Assembly (NCBI RefSeq): GCF_016185115.1
Contig: NZ_JACPOF010000015.1
Location: 124,001-188,000, forward strand
Origin: Polaromonas sp.
GTDB taxonomy: Bacteria; Pseudomonadota; Gammaproteobacteria; Burkholderiales; Burkholderiaceae_C
DNA length: 64,000 nt
Direction of reading: 5' to 3'
Shown here: positions 19,162 through 26,861 of the stretch, piece after piece
Layout: every line of letters starts with the position of its first letter
Position numbering within the stretch: position 1 is the first letter of the stretch
Translations under genes and position numbers: made by a program
The notes under the pieces: model-generated
Told to the model about the DNA's origin: nothing
The model's database searches: none
The model's input: the letters and a program-made list of their open reading frames with translations, nothing else

Positions 19162-21243
19162 TCAGGATGCAGAAGAAACAACACCCGTCGCCATACCTGC
19201 CGCATCAGTTGCGGGCTCACTCATGTCGACAGCGATCAGGATCGGGCCTGAGGCCAGGGTTTCCTCATCTTCTTCATCCAGCTCTTCGGCCGTAACGGCA
19301 TCTGCGTCAGCCACCACGTCCAGGCGCTCTATCACGGTGCCATTCACGTCCAGCGTGATCTCATCGATCTCACCCAGCCGTACCCGCACCCCGGCGCCGC
19401 GCGGCAGGCCCTGCGCGCCGGCGGCAGGCAGAACCAGCGGCAATTCGTCGGCGCGCACCAGGTTGTCCTTGAAGGAGGTCGCTGTCAGTTCGGTGATGCC
19501 GTGTTGCTGCAGGTACTTCAGCGTCCAGTAGCGCTCTATGCCCGACTGGAAACCGTTATAGGCGCTGTAAGCCGCATCAAAACCCGAGATGATGGAAAAC
19601 AGTTCAGCGTCTTTGGGCTTGAAGGGGGCAACCAGCGCGGCCGTCGGCCCGTTTTTGGCACAGGCAATGATCTGCCACTGGTTGACCAGGTCGGTGTAGC
19701 GGCGCAGCGGCGAGGTGCTCCAGGCGTAGCTTTTCACGCCCAGGCCCGCATGCGGCAGCGACTTCGTGCCCATGCGCACCTTCACGCCGGGCGCCATGCT
19801 GGCCTGGCTGCGGTAAATGCCCGGCACGCCCAGCTCAGCCAGCCACTGGCCCCAGGTGCTGTTGGCCAGGATCATGGCCTCGGCCACGATCAGATCGAGC
19901 GGGGCGCCACGGTGGCGTGTTGTGATGCTTACGACCTCGTTGCCTATTGGCTCCTGGCCGGAAGGGTTGTCCAGCCTGAAGTTGTAGTCGGGGCGGTTGA
20001 AGTTCTCGGGCTTGCCGCGCGCGATCTCGCGCTGCGCTTTCAGGTGTTTTGCCAACTGGTGCAAAAACACCATTTCGTTGGCCCAGGCTACATCCGCCGG
20101 TGGTGGCGTGGTCTGCGCAGATTCAAAAAACGCTTCAGTGAAGGTGCTGTCCAGCACATCGTGGCGCAGGTTGCTTTCGATCGGCACCTGTTCAATGCGC
20201 GTGTCCGTCCCGCGCACTTCGAGCGTCGCTTCGTCCAGCGTCACATAGAGCGAGACCGCCGGACAGTTGCGGCCCGCCTGCAGCGTGTAGTTTTGCACCA
20301 CCTCGTCGGGCAGCATCGTGATTTTGTAGCCCGGCATGTAAACGGTGGACAGCCGCGACCGTCCCACGTTGTCAATCGGGCTGCCCGGCAGCACGGCCAG
20401 ACCCGGCGCGGCAATGTGTATGCCCAGGGTGACGGTGCCCGTGCCCAGGCCCTGCACTGAAAGCGCGTCGTCAATCTCGGTGGTGGCCGAATCGTCAATC
20501 GAAAACGCCCTGACATTGGCGAGCGGCAGTTTTTCCTTGTGTGAGGGCGCCTGCAGCGCCGGAAACCCCGTACCCTTGGGAAAGTTTTCGAAGAGAAAAC
20601 GCTTCCAGTGAAACTGGTAGGCCGAGGTGATGGCGCCGGCTTTTTGCAGCAGGTCCAGCGGGGCGGTGTGGGTGTTGCGCGAGGCCTCGACCACGGCCTT
20701 GTATTCGGCGCTGTTCTTGTCGGGCTTGAAAAGAATTTTGTAGAGCTGATCGCGTATGGGTGCCGGGCACTCGCCTTGGGCAAGTTCTTCGGCCCATGCG
20801 GTGATTTGCAGCGCAACCTGTTTTTTCTTTTCAATGGCGGCCAGTGCGAGTTGCAAAATTTCGGCGGGCGCTTTCTTGAAGCGCCCTTTGCCGGCGCGCC
20901 TGAAGTAATGCGGTGCTTCAAACAGCCTGAAGAGCGCGGCGACCTGCTGCTCCTGCGTGGCGGGTTTGCCGTCGGCACTGAAGTAGTCACGTGCCAGGTC
21001 GGCAAAGCCGAATTCATCGTCGCTGGCGAATTCCCAGGCGAGTTCGAGTTCTATGTCCTGGCTGAGCTTTTGTCCCGCGGCCACCAGTTCGGCGGGCGAG
21101 GGCTTTTCGAATTTCAGCAGCGCATTGACGGCCTTGACCTTGACACGCTTGCCCGAGTCCAGCTCGACCTGCAGTGAGCTGTCAGCCTCGGACAAAATGC
21201 GGCCAGCCAGGAACTTGCCGGCTTCTTCAAACAATACAAACAA
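19162..21243 (-). CDS. RNase II/RNB family 3'-5' exoribonuclease
   Basis: The 693-residue product is a cytoplasmic exoribonuclease of the RNB family that degrades RNA hydrolytically from the 3' end. The catalytic Asp cluster is in FSIDDSATTEIDDALSV (about residues 246-262), and SPLRRYTDLVNQW marks the C-terminal part of the RNB domain. The N-terminal region differs from E. coli RNase II. The last 35 or so residues form an acidic, low-complexity tail (ELDEEDEETLASG). It starts the minus-strand group rnb-like/TonB-like/mtgA. RNase R is a less likely name, as the S1 region and basic tail typical of RNase R are not evident. Confidence 0.88.
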   Translation of the reverse strand: MFVLFEEAGKFLAGRILSEADSSLQVELDSGKRVKVKAVNALLKFEKPSPAELVAAGQKLSQDIELELAWEFASDDEFGFADLARDYFSADGKPATQEQQVAALFRLFEAPHYFRRAGKGRFKKAPAEILQLALAAIEKKKQVALQITAWAEELAQGECPAPIRDQLYKILFKPDKNSAEYKAVVEASRNTHTAPLDLLQKAGAITSAYQFHWKRFLFENFPKGTGFPALQAPSHKEKLPLANVRAFSIDDSATTEIDDALSVQGLGTGTVTLGIHIAAPGLAVLPGSPIDNVGRSRLSTVYMPGYKITMLPDEVVQNYTLQAGRNCPAVSLYVTLDEATLEVRGTDTRIEQVPIESNLRHDVLDSTFTEAFFESAQTTPPPADVAWANEMVFLHQLAKHLKAQREIARGKPENFNRPDYNFRLDNPSGQEPIGNEVVSITTRHRGAPLDLIVAEAMILANSTWGQWLAELGVPGIYRSQASMAPGVKVRMGTKSLPHAGLGVKSYAWSTSPLRRYTDLVNQWQIIACAKNGPTAALVAPFKPKDAELFSIISGFDAAYSAYNGFQSGIERYWTLKYLQQHGITELTATSFKDNLVRADELPLVLPAAGAQGLPRGAGVRVRLGEIDEITLDVNGTVIERLDVVADADAVTAEELDEEDEETLASGPILIAVDMSEPATDAAGMATGVVSSAS

Positions 21244-21317
21244 AACGTGCGCCTTTAAATGTCTTCAAATGTCGTCAGGAGAAGGGCATCCAGTGTAATC
21301 AGCCCACCTGCAATGGC

Positions 21318-21908
21318 TTAGCGCGCCAGATCCAGGAAGTCCAGGATGGCCGGCAGGTGGTCGTCAAAATCGCTGAGAGCATGGTCGCCGCCTTCCAGAA
21401 GTTTGATCCGGGCACCTTTGTAACGCGCTGTCATTTCGCGCCAGTCCAGCACCTCATCGCCTTTGGCAATCACGGCGAAGTAGTGGCCGGGATGCTTGAG
21501 CGGGCCAGCGTGCAAGGCCTTCAGTTCATCCACAAATTCGGGCCGGAAGAAAAAAGTCTCTGCCGGGTCGTGCCAGGAGGTCTGCTCGCCTATGTATTTG
21601 CCAAGGTCACGCGAGGGCTCAACAGCCGGGTTCAGCAGCACAGCCTTGCAGCCCGTCTGCCCTGCCACCCAGGTCGCGTAAAACCCGCCCAGGGACGAGC
21701 CGACCACGGCCATGCCATCGCCATGCGGCCATGTTTTGAGGGTGTCCATGACCTCCTGCATGGCTTGTCTGGGCGAGGGGGGCAGTTGCGGGCACCACCA
21801 GGTCACTTGCGGGTACCCGCTGGCCACCAGTGCGGCCATTTTTTGTGCCTTGACGGACTGCGGTGATGAGCGAAAGCCGTGGAGGTAGAGCAGGTGGGTG
21901 GTGGGCAT
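21318..21908 (-). CDS. yqiA: YqiA-like alpha/beta-hydrolase (esterase)
   Basis: The 196-residue product is a small cytoplasmic alpha/beta-hydrolase of the UPF0227/YqiA family. Visible are the oxyanion segment LYLHGFRSSPQSVKA, the nucleophile elbow VVGSSLGGFYA, an Asp in AKGDEVLD and the His in GGDHALSDF. E. coli YqiA is an esterase on short acyl substrates; the natural substrate is unknown. It is divergent from rodA. TACGAT (21914-21919, minus strand) lies 5 bases before its ATG and no Shine-Dalgarno sequence is seen. Confidence 0.88.
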   Translation of the reverse strand: MPTTHLLYLHGFRSSPQSVKAQKMAALVASGYPQVTWWCPQLPPSPRQAMQEVMDTLKTWPHGDGMAVVGSSLGGFYATWVAGQTGCKAVLLNPAVEPSRDLGKYIGEQTSWHDPAETFFFRPEFVDELKALHAGPLKHPGHYFAVIAKGDEVLDWREMTARYKGARIKLLEGGDHALSDFDDHLPAILDFLDLAR

Positions 21909-21913
21909 GGCCT

Positions 21914-21964
21914 ATCGTAAAGGCATGGCCTTCGCTGTGGCCGTATGGGTAGCTGACGGATAAT
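21914..21964. promoter_or_regulatory. Back-to-back -10-like hexamers for yqiA and rodA
   Basis: In the 63-base divergent gap, TACGAT (21914-21919, minus strand) lies 5 bases before the yqiA ATG, and GATAAT (21959-21964, plus strand) lies 7 bases before the rodA ATG. Neither gene has a Shine-Dalgarno sequence. Both arrangements fit leaderless transcripts; -35 elements are weak. Confidence 0.4.
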
Positions 21965-21971
21965 CCGCATC

Positions 21972-23126
21972 ATGGCCGCAGTTTTCGACAAACCTTCCCT
22001 TTTCCAGCGTTCCATGCCGATGTTTCAGGGCTTTGACGGTCCGCTGGCGTTTGCGGTTTTCCTGCTGGCCTGCGCGGGCCTCATGATCATGTATTCGTCG
22101 GGTTATGACCACGGCACCCGTTTTGTGGACCATGGCCGCAACATGCTGATTGCCGGCGCCATCATGTTTGTGGTGGCGCAGGTGCCGCCCCAGCGCCTGA
22201 TGGCGTTTGCCGTGCCGCTTTATGTTTTTGGCGTTGCCCTGCTGGTGGCGGTGGCGATTTTCGGCATCACCAAAAAGGGTGCACGCCGCTGGCTCAATGT
22301 GGGCGTGGTCATACAGCCCAGCGAGATCCTCAAGATCGCCATGCCGCTGATGCTGGCCTGGTGGTTCCAGAAACGTGAAGGTCAGTTGCGCCCGCTGGAC
22401 TTCCTGGTGGCCGGAATGCTGCTGGTGGTGCCGGTCGGGCTGATCATGAAGCAGCCCGACCTGGGCACCTCGCTACTGGTGCTGGCTGCAGGCCTGGCCG
22501 TGATATTTTTTGCCGGCCTGAGCTGGAAGCTGATTGCCCCGCCAGTCGTGCTGGGCTTGGTCGCCGTCTTTTTGGTCGTCTGGTTCGAACCGCGCCTGTG
22601 CGCTGACGGGGCACGCTGGCCCATCCTGCATGATTACCAGCAGCAGCGCATATGCACCTTGCTGGACCCGTCGCGTGACCCGCTGGGCAAGGGTTTTCAC
22701 ATCATCCAGGGCATGATTGCCATTGGTTCTGGCGGCGTGTTTGGCAAGGGTTTCATGGCCGGGACGCAGACCCACCTTGAATTTATTCCCGAGCGCACGA
22801 CCGACTTCATCTTTGCAGCCTTTTCAGAAGAATTCGGCCTGGCTGGCAACCTGCTACTGATTGCCGCCTTTATCTTTCTCATCCTGCGCGGGCTGGCGAT
22901 TGCGATGGAGGCGCCCACGCTGTTTTCCCGCCTGCTGGCTGGTGCCGTGACCATGATTTTTTTCACCTATGCCTTTGTCAATATGGGCATGGTCAGCGGT
23001 ATCCTGCCGGTGGTGGGTGTGCCGCTGCCCTTCATCAGCTATGGCGGCACGGCCATGGTGACGTTGGGGCTGGCGGTGGGGATTTTGATGTCAATTGCCA
23101 AGGCCAAGCGGCTGGTCCAGTCATGA
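21972..23126 (+). CDS. rodA: RodA, SEDS-family rod-shape peptidoglycan polymerase
   Basis: RodA polymerises glycan strands during elongation, together with PBP2. The 384-residue product has about ten membrane segments and SEDS signatures: LIMYSSGYDHG, GARRWLNVGVV, PSEILKIAMPL, GTQTHLEFIPERTTDF, EEFGLAGN and PLPFISYGGTAMVT. It is the second SEDS protein of the window; the shorter N-terminus and motif variants fit RodA rather than FtsW. mreBCD and the PBP2 gene are not visible just upstream, where yqiA is divergent, so rodA seems to be separated from its usual operon or at its end. Confidence 0.95.
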   Translation: MAAVFDKPSLFQRSMPMFQGFDGPLAFAVFLLACAGLMIMYSSGYDHGTRFVDHGRNMLIAGAIMFVVAQVPPQRLMAFAVPLYVFGVALLVAVAIFGITKKGARRWLNVGVVIQPSEILKIAMPLMLAWWFQKREGQLRPLDFLVAGMLLVVPVGLIMKQPDLGTSLLVLAAGLAVIFFAGLSWKLIAPPVVLGLVAVFLVVWFEPRLCADGARWPILHDYQQQRICTLLDPSRDPLGKGFHIIQGMIAIGSGGVFGKGFMAGTQTHLEFIPERTTDFIFAAFSEEFGLAGNLLLIAAFIFLILRGLAIAMEAPTLFSRLLAGAVTMIFFTYAFVNMGMVSGILPVVGVPLPFISYGGTAMVTLGLAVGILMSIAKAKRLVQS

Positions 23127-23192
23127 GCACCTGGCCCTGACGGCCTGAAAACGCGGCATACCCTTTCCGGCGCGCCATAAGGCCGGACTGCC

Positions 23193-23198
23193 TACAAT
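23193..23198 (+). promoter_or_regulatory. -10-like hexamer abutting tldD
   Basis: TACAAT ends 6 bases before the tldD ATG at 23205, and no Shine-Dalgarno sequence precedes the start. No matching -35 was found at 16-18 bases. Confidence 0.38.
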
Positions 23199-23204
23199 GG
23201 CCTG

Positions 23205-24740
23205 ATGACCTCACTCCGCTCTTCCCCGGCCTCAAAACTCAACGCTTCCACGACGTCTTCCACGGTCAGGCCGACCGCAGCGTCAACGTCCGAACGGCTG
23301 GAGATTGCGCAAAACCTGCTGCTCAAGCCCTTTGGCCTGACAGAAGCGCATTTGAGCCGGGCACTTGGCGAAATCACCTCCCACGGCGCGGACGATGCGG
23401 ACCTTTATTTCCAGTACACCCGCAGCGAAGGCTGGAGCCTTGAAGAAGGCATTGTCAAGACCGGTTCGTTCAGCATTGACCAGGGTGTGGGTGTGCGCGC
23501 GGTGAGCGGCGAAAAAACCGCCTTTGCCTATTCCGACGATATTTCCGACGCATCTCTGCTCGACGCCGCCCGCACCGTGCGCAGCATCGCCGCCGCCAGC
23601 AAATCTGCCCGTGTGAAGACGCCGGGCCGCAAGGTGGCCAGCAGCCGCTCGCTCTACCAGGACCTGGACCCGATTGCCACGCTGGACAGCACGGCCAAGG
23701 TCAAGCTGCTGGAAAAAGTTGAAAAACTCGCCAAGGCCAAAGACCCGCGCATCGTGCAGGTGATGGCCGGGCTGGCCAGTGAATACGACGTCGTCATGGT
23801 CGCGCGCGCAGACGGGACGCTGGCCGCCGATGTGCGCCCGCTGGTGCGCCTGAGCGTGACGGTGATTGCCGAGAAAAAGGTAGGCGGCGAGGTACGCCGC
23901 GAGATGGGTTCTGGCGGCGGCGGTGGCCGTTTCGGCCTGGCCTATTTCGACGACGAGCAGATCGGCCAGTACGTGGCCGATGCCGTCAAGGCGGCATTGA
24001 CCAACCTCGAAGCGCGCCCTGCACCGGCAGGCGAGATGACGGTGGTGCTTGGTTCCGGCTGGCCCGGTATTTTGTTGCACGAAGCGATTGGCCACGGGCT
24101 TGAAGGCGACTTCAACCGCAAGGGCTCCAGCGCATTTGCCGGCAAGATCGGCCAGCGCGTCGCGGCCAAGGGCGTGACAGTGCTGGACGACGGCACGATT
24201 GCCGACCGCCGCGGTTCGCTCAACGTTGATGACGAAGGCAATGCCAGCCAGCGCAATGTGCTGATCGAGGACGGCATTTTGAAGGGCTACATCCAGGACT
24301 CGCTCAATGCGCGCCTGATGAAGGTCAAGCCGACTGGCAACGGCCGCCGCGAAAGCTACGCCCATGTGCCCATGCCGCGCATGACCAACACCTACATGCT
24401 GGGCGGCGACAAGGCGCCTGAAGAAATCGTTGCCAGCATCAAGAAGGGCCTGTACGCCACCAATTTCGGCGGTGGTCAGGTCGACATCACCTCGGGCAAG
24501 TTTGTGTTCTCGGCCAGCGAGGCCTTCTGGGTCGAAAACGGCAAGATTCTTTATCCGGTCAAGGGCGCAACGATTGTCGGCAACGGCCCGGATGCACTGA
24601 CCCGCGTGACCATGATGGGCAACGACATGCAGCTCGACAGCGGTGTCGGCACCTGCGGCAAGGAAGGCCAGAGCGTGCCTGTGGGCGTCGGCCAGCCGAC
24701 CCTGCGCATTGATGGCCTGACCGTGGGCGGCACGGCCTGA
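23205..24740 (+). CDS. tldD: TldD, metalloprotease subunit
   Basis: TldD forms with TldE (PmbA) a cytoplasmic zinc protease that degrades unfolded peptides and matures some ribosomal peptides. The 511-residue product has the defining HEAIGHGLEGD (HExxxH zinc motif) at about residues 291-301, VRAVSGEKTAFAYSD in the N-terminal domain, and a C-terminal DSGVGTCGKEGQSVPVGVGQP. The first 30 residues are Ser/Thr-rich and not conserved; the true start could be later, but no better codon with a ribosome site is visible. pmbA is not in the window. The transcript appears to end in the large palindrome just downstream. Confidence 0.95.
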   Translation: MTSLRSSPASKLNASTTSSTVRPTAASTSERLEIAQNLLLKPFGLTEAHLSRALGEITSHGADDADLYFQYTRSEGWSLEEGIVKTGSFSIDQGVGVRAVSGEKTAFAYSDDISDASLLDAARTVRSIAAASKSARVKTPGRKVASSRSLYQDLDPIATLDSTAKVKLLEKVEKLAKAKDPRIVQVMAGLASEYDVVMVARADGTLAADVRPLVRLSVTVIAEKKVGGEVRREMGSGGGGGRFGLAYFDDEQIGQYVADAVKAALTNLEARPAPAGEMTVVLGSGWPGILLHEAIGHGLEGDFNRKGSSAFAGKIGQRVAAKGVTVLDDGTIADRRGSLNVDDEGNASQRNVLIEDGILKGYIQDSLNARLMKVKPTGNGRRESYAHVPMPRMTNTYMLGGDKAPEEIVASIKKGLYATNFGGGQVDITSGKFVFSASEAFWVENGKILYPVKGATIVGNGPDALTRVTMMGNDMQLDSGVGTCGKEGQSVPVGVGQPTLRIDGLTVGGTA

Positions 24741-24741
24741 T

Positions 24742-24842
24742 TGCCGTTTCCAGATCAGGCGTGCACTTTGTCGGCTCGCCTTGCCGTGCTGTAGCACTGT
24801 CTGCGGCGGGCCTTCGCGTTCACACCTGATCTGAAAACGGCA
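24742..24842. repeat. Long imperfect palindrome after tldD
   Basis: The outer arms, TGCCGTTTCCAGATCAGG (24742-24759) and CCTGATCTGAAAACGGCA (24825-24842), are reverse complements with one mismatch, and the match continues further inward. An inner hairpin, GTGCT-GT-AGCAC (24786-24797), stands near the centre. The element resembles intergenic palindromic repeats and may act as the tldD terminator, insulating it from the aroG promoter that follows at once. Confidence 0.65.
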
Positions 24843-24850
24843 GAGGTATT

Positions 24851-24879
24851 TTGGGCCCCATTTCAAGCTGTGCTACATT
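24851..24879 (+). promoter_or_regulatory. Candidate sigma-70 promoter for the aroG leader
   Basis: TTGGGC (24851-24856), a 17-base spacer, then TACATT (24874-24879) preceded by TG as an extended -10. The predicted start falls at about 24886, next to the leader-peptide ATG at 24887, so the leader peptide would be translated from a leaderless 5' end. Confidence 0.5.
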
Positions 24880-24886
24880 TCAGCTT

Positions 24887-24961
24887 ATGCACTCCGCAAC
24901 GTTTTATTTTGGTTACTTTTGGTTCTCAACCGCCTCCGGCCGTCGAGAGACTTTCGCGTAA
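24887..24961 (+). CDS. Aromatic-rich leader peptide of aroG (attenuator)
   Basis: This 24-codon frame begins ATG at 24887 and ends TAA at 24959-24961. Codons 6-13 read FYFGYFWF: four Phe, two Tyr and one Trp among eight codons. It is followed after 25 bases by a perfect intrinsic terminator and then by the gene of the first enzyme of aromatic amino acid synthesis. By analogy with the trp and phe leaders, ribosome stalling at these codons under aromatic shortage should favour read-through into aroG. The reading is inference, but sequence, position and pathway agree. I know of no named homologue for it. Confidence 0.8.
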   Translation: MHSATFYFGYFWFSTASGRRETFA

Positions 24962-24998
24962 CCTCAAAAAACGCAACAAGATTCTCAAAACCGCCGGA
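24935..24998 (+). promoter_or_regulatory. Candidate antiterminator pairing in the aroG leader
   Basis: TCCGGCCGT at 24935-24943, inside the end of the leader-peptide frame, can pair with ACCGCCGGA at 24990-24998 in 8 of 9 positions. The second segment is the left arm of the terminator, so the two structures exclude each other, as required for attenuation. Confidence 0.5.
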
Positions 24999-25017
24999 CC
25001 CCCGGCGGTTTTTTTTT
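24987..25017 (+). terminator. Intrinsic terminator (attenuator) before aroG
   Basis: AACCGCCGG (24989-24997), loop ACCC, CCGGCGGTT (25002-25010), then an unbroken T-run through 25017. It lies 69 bases before the aroG ATG, within its leader, so it must be conditionally bypassed for aroG to be expressed. Confidence 0.85.
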
Positions 25018-25085
25018 GCCCGGTTTCAAATCGTTTTTACTGTTTAGTCATTGAAGTTTCAGGAAATCAAAGAAGGAAGATTGCG

Positions 25086-26231
25086 ATGAATGCTCCAGCC
25101 ACCCCCACAGCGAATCCGTCCAAACCAGCCAGCGAGAGCTGGTATGCGAGCGTCGAAAAAACCAGCCAGACCGACGACGAACGCATCAAGGACATCACCG
25201 TGTTACCCCCTCCAGAGCATTTGATCCGCTTCTTCCCGATTCGCGGCACGCCCGTTGAATCGCTGATCAGCAATACCCGCAAGAGCATCCACAACATCAT
25301 GGCCGGCACTGACGACCGCCTGCTGGTTGTCATCGGCCCCTGCTCCATCCACGACCCGGTCGCCGCTCTTGAATACGCACGCCGCCTGATGGAGCAGCGC
25401 AAAAAATACGCCGGCACGCTGGAAATCGTGATGCGTGTGTACTTCGAAAAACCGCGTACCACCGTCGGCTGGAAGGGCCTGATCAACGACCCTTACCTCG
25501 ACGAGAGCTTCCGCATCGACGAAGGCCTGCGCATCGCGCGCCAGCTGCTCATCGAGATCAATCGTCTCGGCCTGCCGGCGGGGAGTGAATTTCTGGACGT
25601 GATCTCACCCCAGTACATCGGCGACCTGATTGCCTGGGGCGCGATTGGTGCGCGCACGACTGAAAGCCAGGTGCACCGCGAACTGGCATCCGGCCTGTCG
25701 GCGCCCATAGGCTTCAAGAACGGCACCGACGGCAACATCCGCATCGCGACCGACGCCATCCAGGCGGCGGCGCGCGGGCATCACTTCCTGTCGGTGCATA
25801 AAAATGGACAGGTCGCCATCGTCCAGACCAACGGCAACCCCGACTGCCACGTGATCCTGCGCGGCGGCAAGGCCCCCAATTACGACGCGGCCAGCGTGTC
25901 GGCGGCCTGCAAGGAGCTCGAAGCATCGAAACTGCCGGCCACGCTGATGGTCGACTGCAGCCACGCCAACAGCTCCAAGCAGCATGAAAAGCAGCTCGAC
26001 GTGGCGCGCGACATCGCCAACCAGGTTTCTGGCGGCTCGAAACAGGTGTTCGGCCTGATGGTCGAAAGCCACCTCCACGCCGGCGCGCAGAAGTTCACGC
26101 CGGGCAAGGACGATTCCAGCAAGCTCGAATACGGCAAGAGCATCACCGATGCCTGCCTGTCGTGGGACGATTCGCTCAAGGTGCTGGATGTGCTGTCGCA
26201 GGCCGTTGAGACGCGCCGCGCTAAAAAGTAA
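25086..26231 (+). CDS. aroG: AroG-type 3-deoxy-7-phosphoheptulonate (DAHP) synthase
   Basis: DAHP synthase condenses phosphoenolpyruvate and erythrose-4-phosphate, the entry step of the shikimate pathway. The start ATG at 25086 follows a GAAGGA ribosome site and gives 381 residues; the longer open frame back to 24870 runs through the terminator and is not coding. Class I signatures are visible: VIGPCSIHDP, KPRTTVGWKGLI, GFKNGTDGN and VDCSHANSSKQH. Which amino acid inhibits the enzyme allosterically cannot be told by eye. Expression appears to be controlled by attenuation through the aromatic leader peptide upstream. Confidence 0.95.
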   Translation: MNAPATPTANPSKPASESWYASVEKTSQTDDERIKDITVLPPPEHLIRFFPIRGTPVESLISNTRKSIHNIMAGTDDRLLVVIGPCSIHDPVAALEYARRLMEQRKKYAGTLEIVMRVYFEKPRTTVGWKGLINDPYLDESFRIDEGLRIARQLLIEINRLGLPAGSEFLDVISPQYIGDLIAWGAIGARTTESQVHRELASGLSAPIGFKNGTDGNIRIATDAIQAAARGHHFLSVHKNGQVAIVQTNGNPDCHVILRGGKAPNYDAASVSAACKELEASKLPATLMVDCSHANSSKQHEKQLDVARDIANQVSGGSKQVFGLMVESHLHAGAQKFTPGKDDSSKLEYGKSITDACLSWDDSLKVLDVLSQAVETRRAKK

Positions 26232-26336
26232 GCGCCAGCCCGGCGGCAGCTTGCGGGTTTCCGCGAATTGCCGCCCAGCCTTCAAGTGCCGACCATCGCG
26301 CTGTGACATCCATAGTCGATACAGCAAGGAGCGGCC

Positions 26337-26648
26337 ATGCGCAGTGAAGTCAGCGTGACATTCAAGGGTGCGCCGCCGGTGCGCATCGACCTCAATGAAG
26401 TCCAGCCCATGCCGCACGATGTGGCGCGCTGGTGGCTGGACGACCAGTTCACGCAGATGGGTTGCGAGCCGCTGCGCCCGACGGGCAAGCTGCTGACCGC
26501 CGACAAGGTGGTCGTCGTCGCTGAAGCGGCAGGCCTGGCGAAGTTTGCCGAGCCGAAATGGTCGAATGAGTTTGCGCGAGCCGCCAGCGCCGCTTTGGGC
26601 AAGCCGGTGGTGCACGTGGATGTCGGCTCGCTGAGCATCAGCTACTGA
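26337..26648 (+). CDS. Conserved-looking hypothetical protein, 103 residues
   Basis: The frame starts at ATG 26337 after a strong AAGGAG ribosome site and encodes 103 residues with no signal peptide or membrane segment. It has a compact alpha/beta look, with strands at VSVTFK, KVVVVAEA and VVHVDVG, and a Trp-rich ARWWLDDQF. No cysteine pair or known catalytic motif was recognised. It lies 105 bases after aroG on the same strand and just before repeat copy B. Function unknown; codon use and the ribosome site support a real gene. Confidence 0.7.
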   Translation: MRSEVSVTFKGAPPVRIDLNEVQPMPHDVARWWLDDQFTQMGCEPLRPTGKLLTADKVVVVAEAAGLAKFAEPKWSNEFARAASAALGKPVVHVDVGSLSISY

Positions 26649-26670
26649 CTTCAACCCGATCCGGCATTCT

Positions 26671-26760
26671 GTTTGCTACTATTTTTATAGCTGCCCACGT
26701 ACATGTTTATTGGTCTGGAGGCCGATTGAGCCTCTAAAAATGGCCTTTTTAAACCAATTT
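26671..26760 (+). repeat. Dispersed intergenic repeat, copy B
   Basis: It begins TTGCTACTATTTTTATAGCTG, continues CCCACGTACATG, TTTATTGGTCTGGAGGCCGA and AATGGCCTTTTTAAACC. This order matches copy C (about 47265-47382, reverse strand) closely and copy A (13931-14036) more loosely. It lies between two convergent genes. Confidence 0.75.
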
Positions 26761-26798
26761 TTCGGGTTTTGAGCCTGTCCAGACCGTCAAAACACCAA

Positions 26799-26853
26799 AA
26801 TGTTAAGTTGCAGGTTAACATTTTGGCGATTTGTTAACTTGCAACTTAACATT
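26799..26853. terminator. Perfect-like long hairpin at the 3' end of mpl
   Basis: The arms at 26799-26820 and 26832-26853 are 22 bases each with one mismatch and each contain GTTAAGTTGCA or its complement; the loop is 11 bases. It lies 8 bases beyond the mpl stop on the minus strand and also downstream of the 103-residue gene on the plus strand, so it may end both transcripts. T-runs are short, hence terminator function is inferred. Confidence 0.55.
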
Positions 26854-26861
26854 GCCGGTTT

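Noticed and set aside
23283-24866. Open frame of 527 codons on the minus strand opposite tldD
   Set aside because: It is the reverse shadow of tldD, whose product has clear motifs. The antisense product has a compositionally biased sequence with no recognised domain.
24870-25085. N-terminal extension of AroG in the same frame
   Set aside because: It would read through the intrinsic terminator and upstream of a clear GAAGGA ribosome site at 25086; family homology starts at the later ATG.
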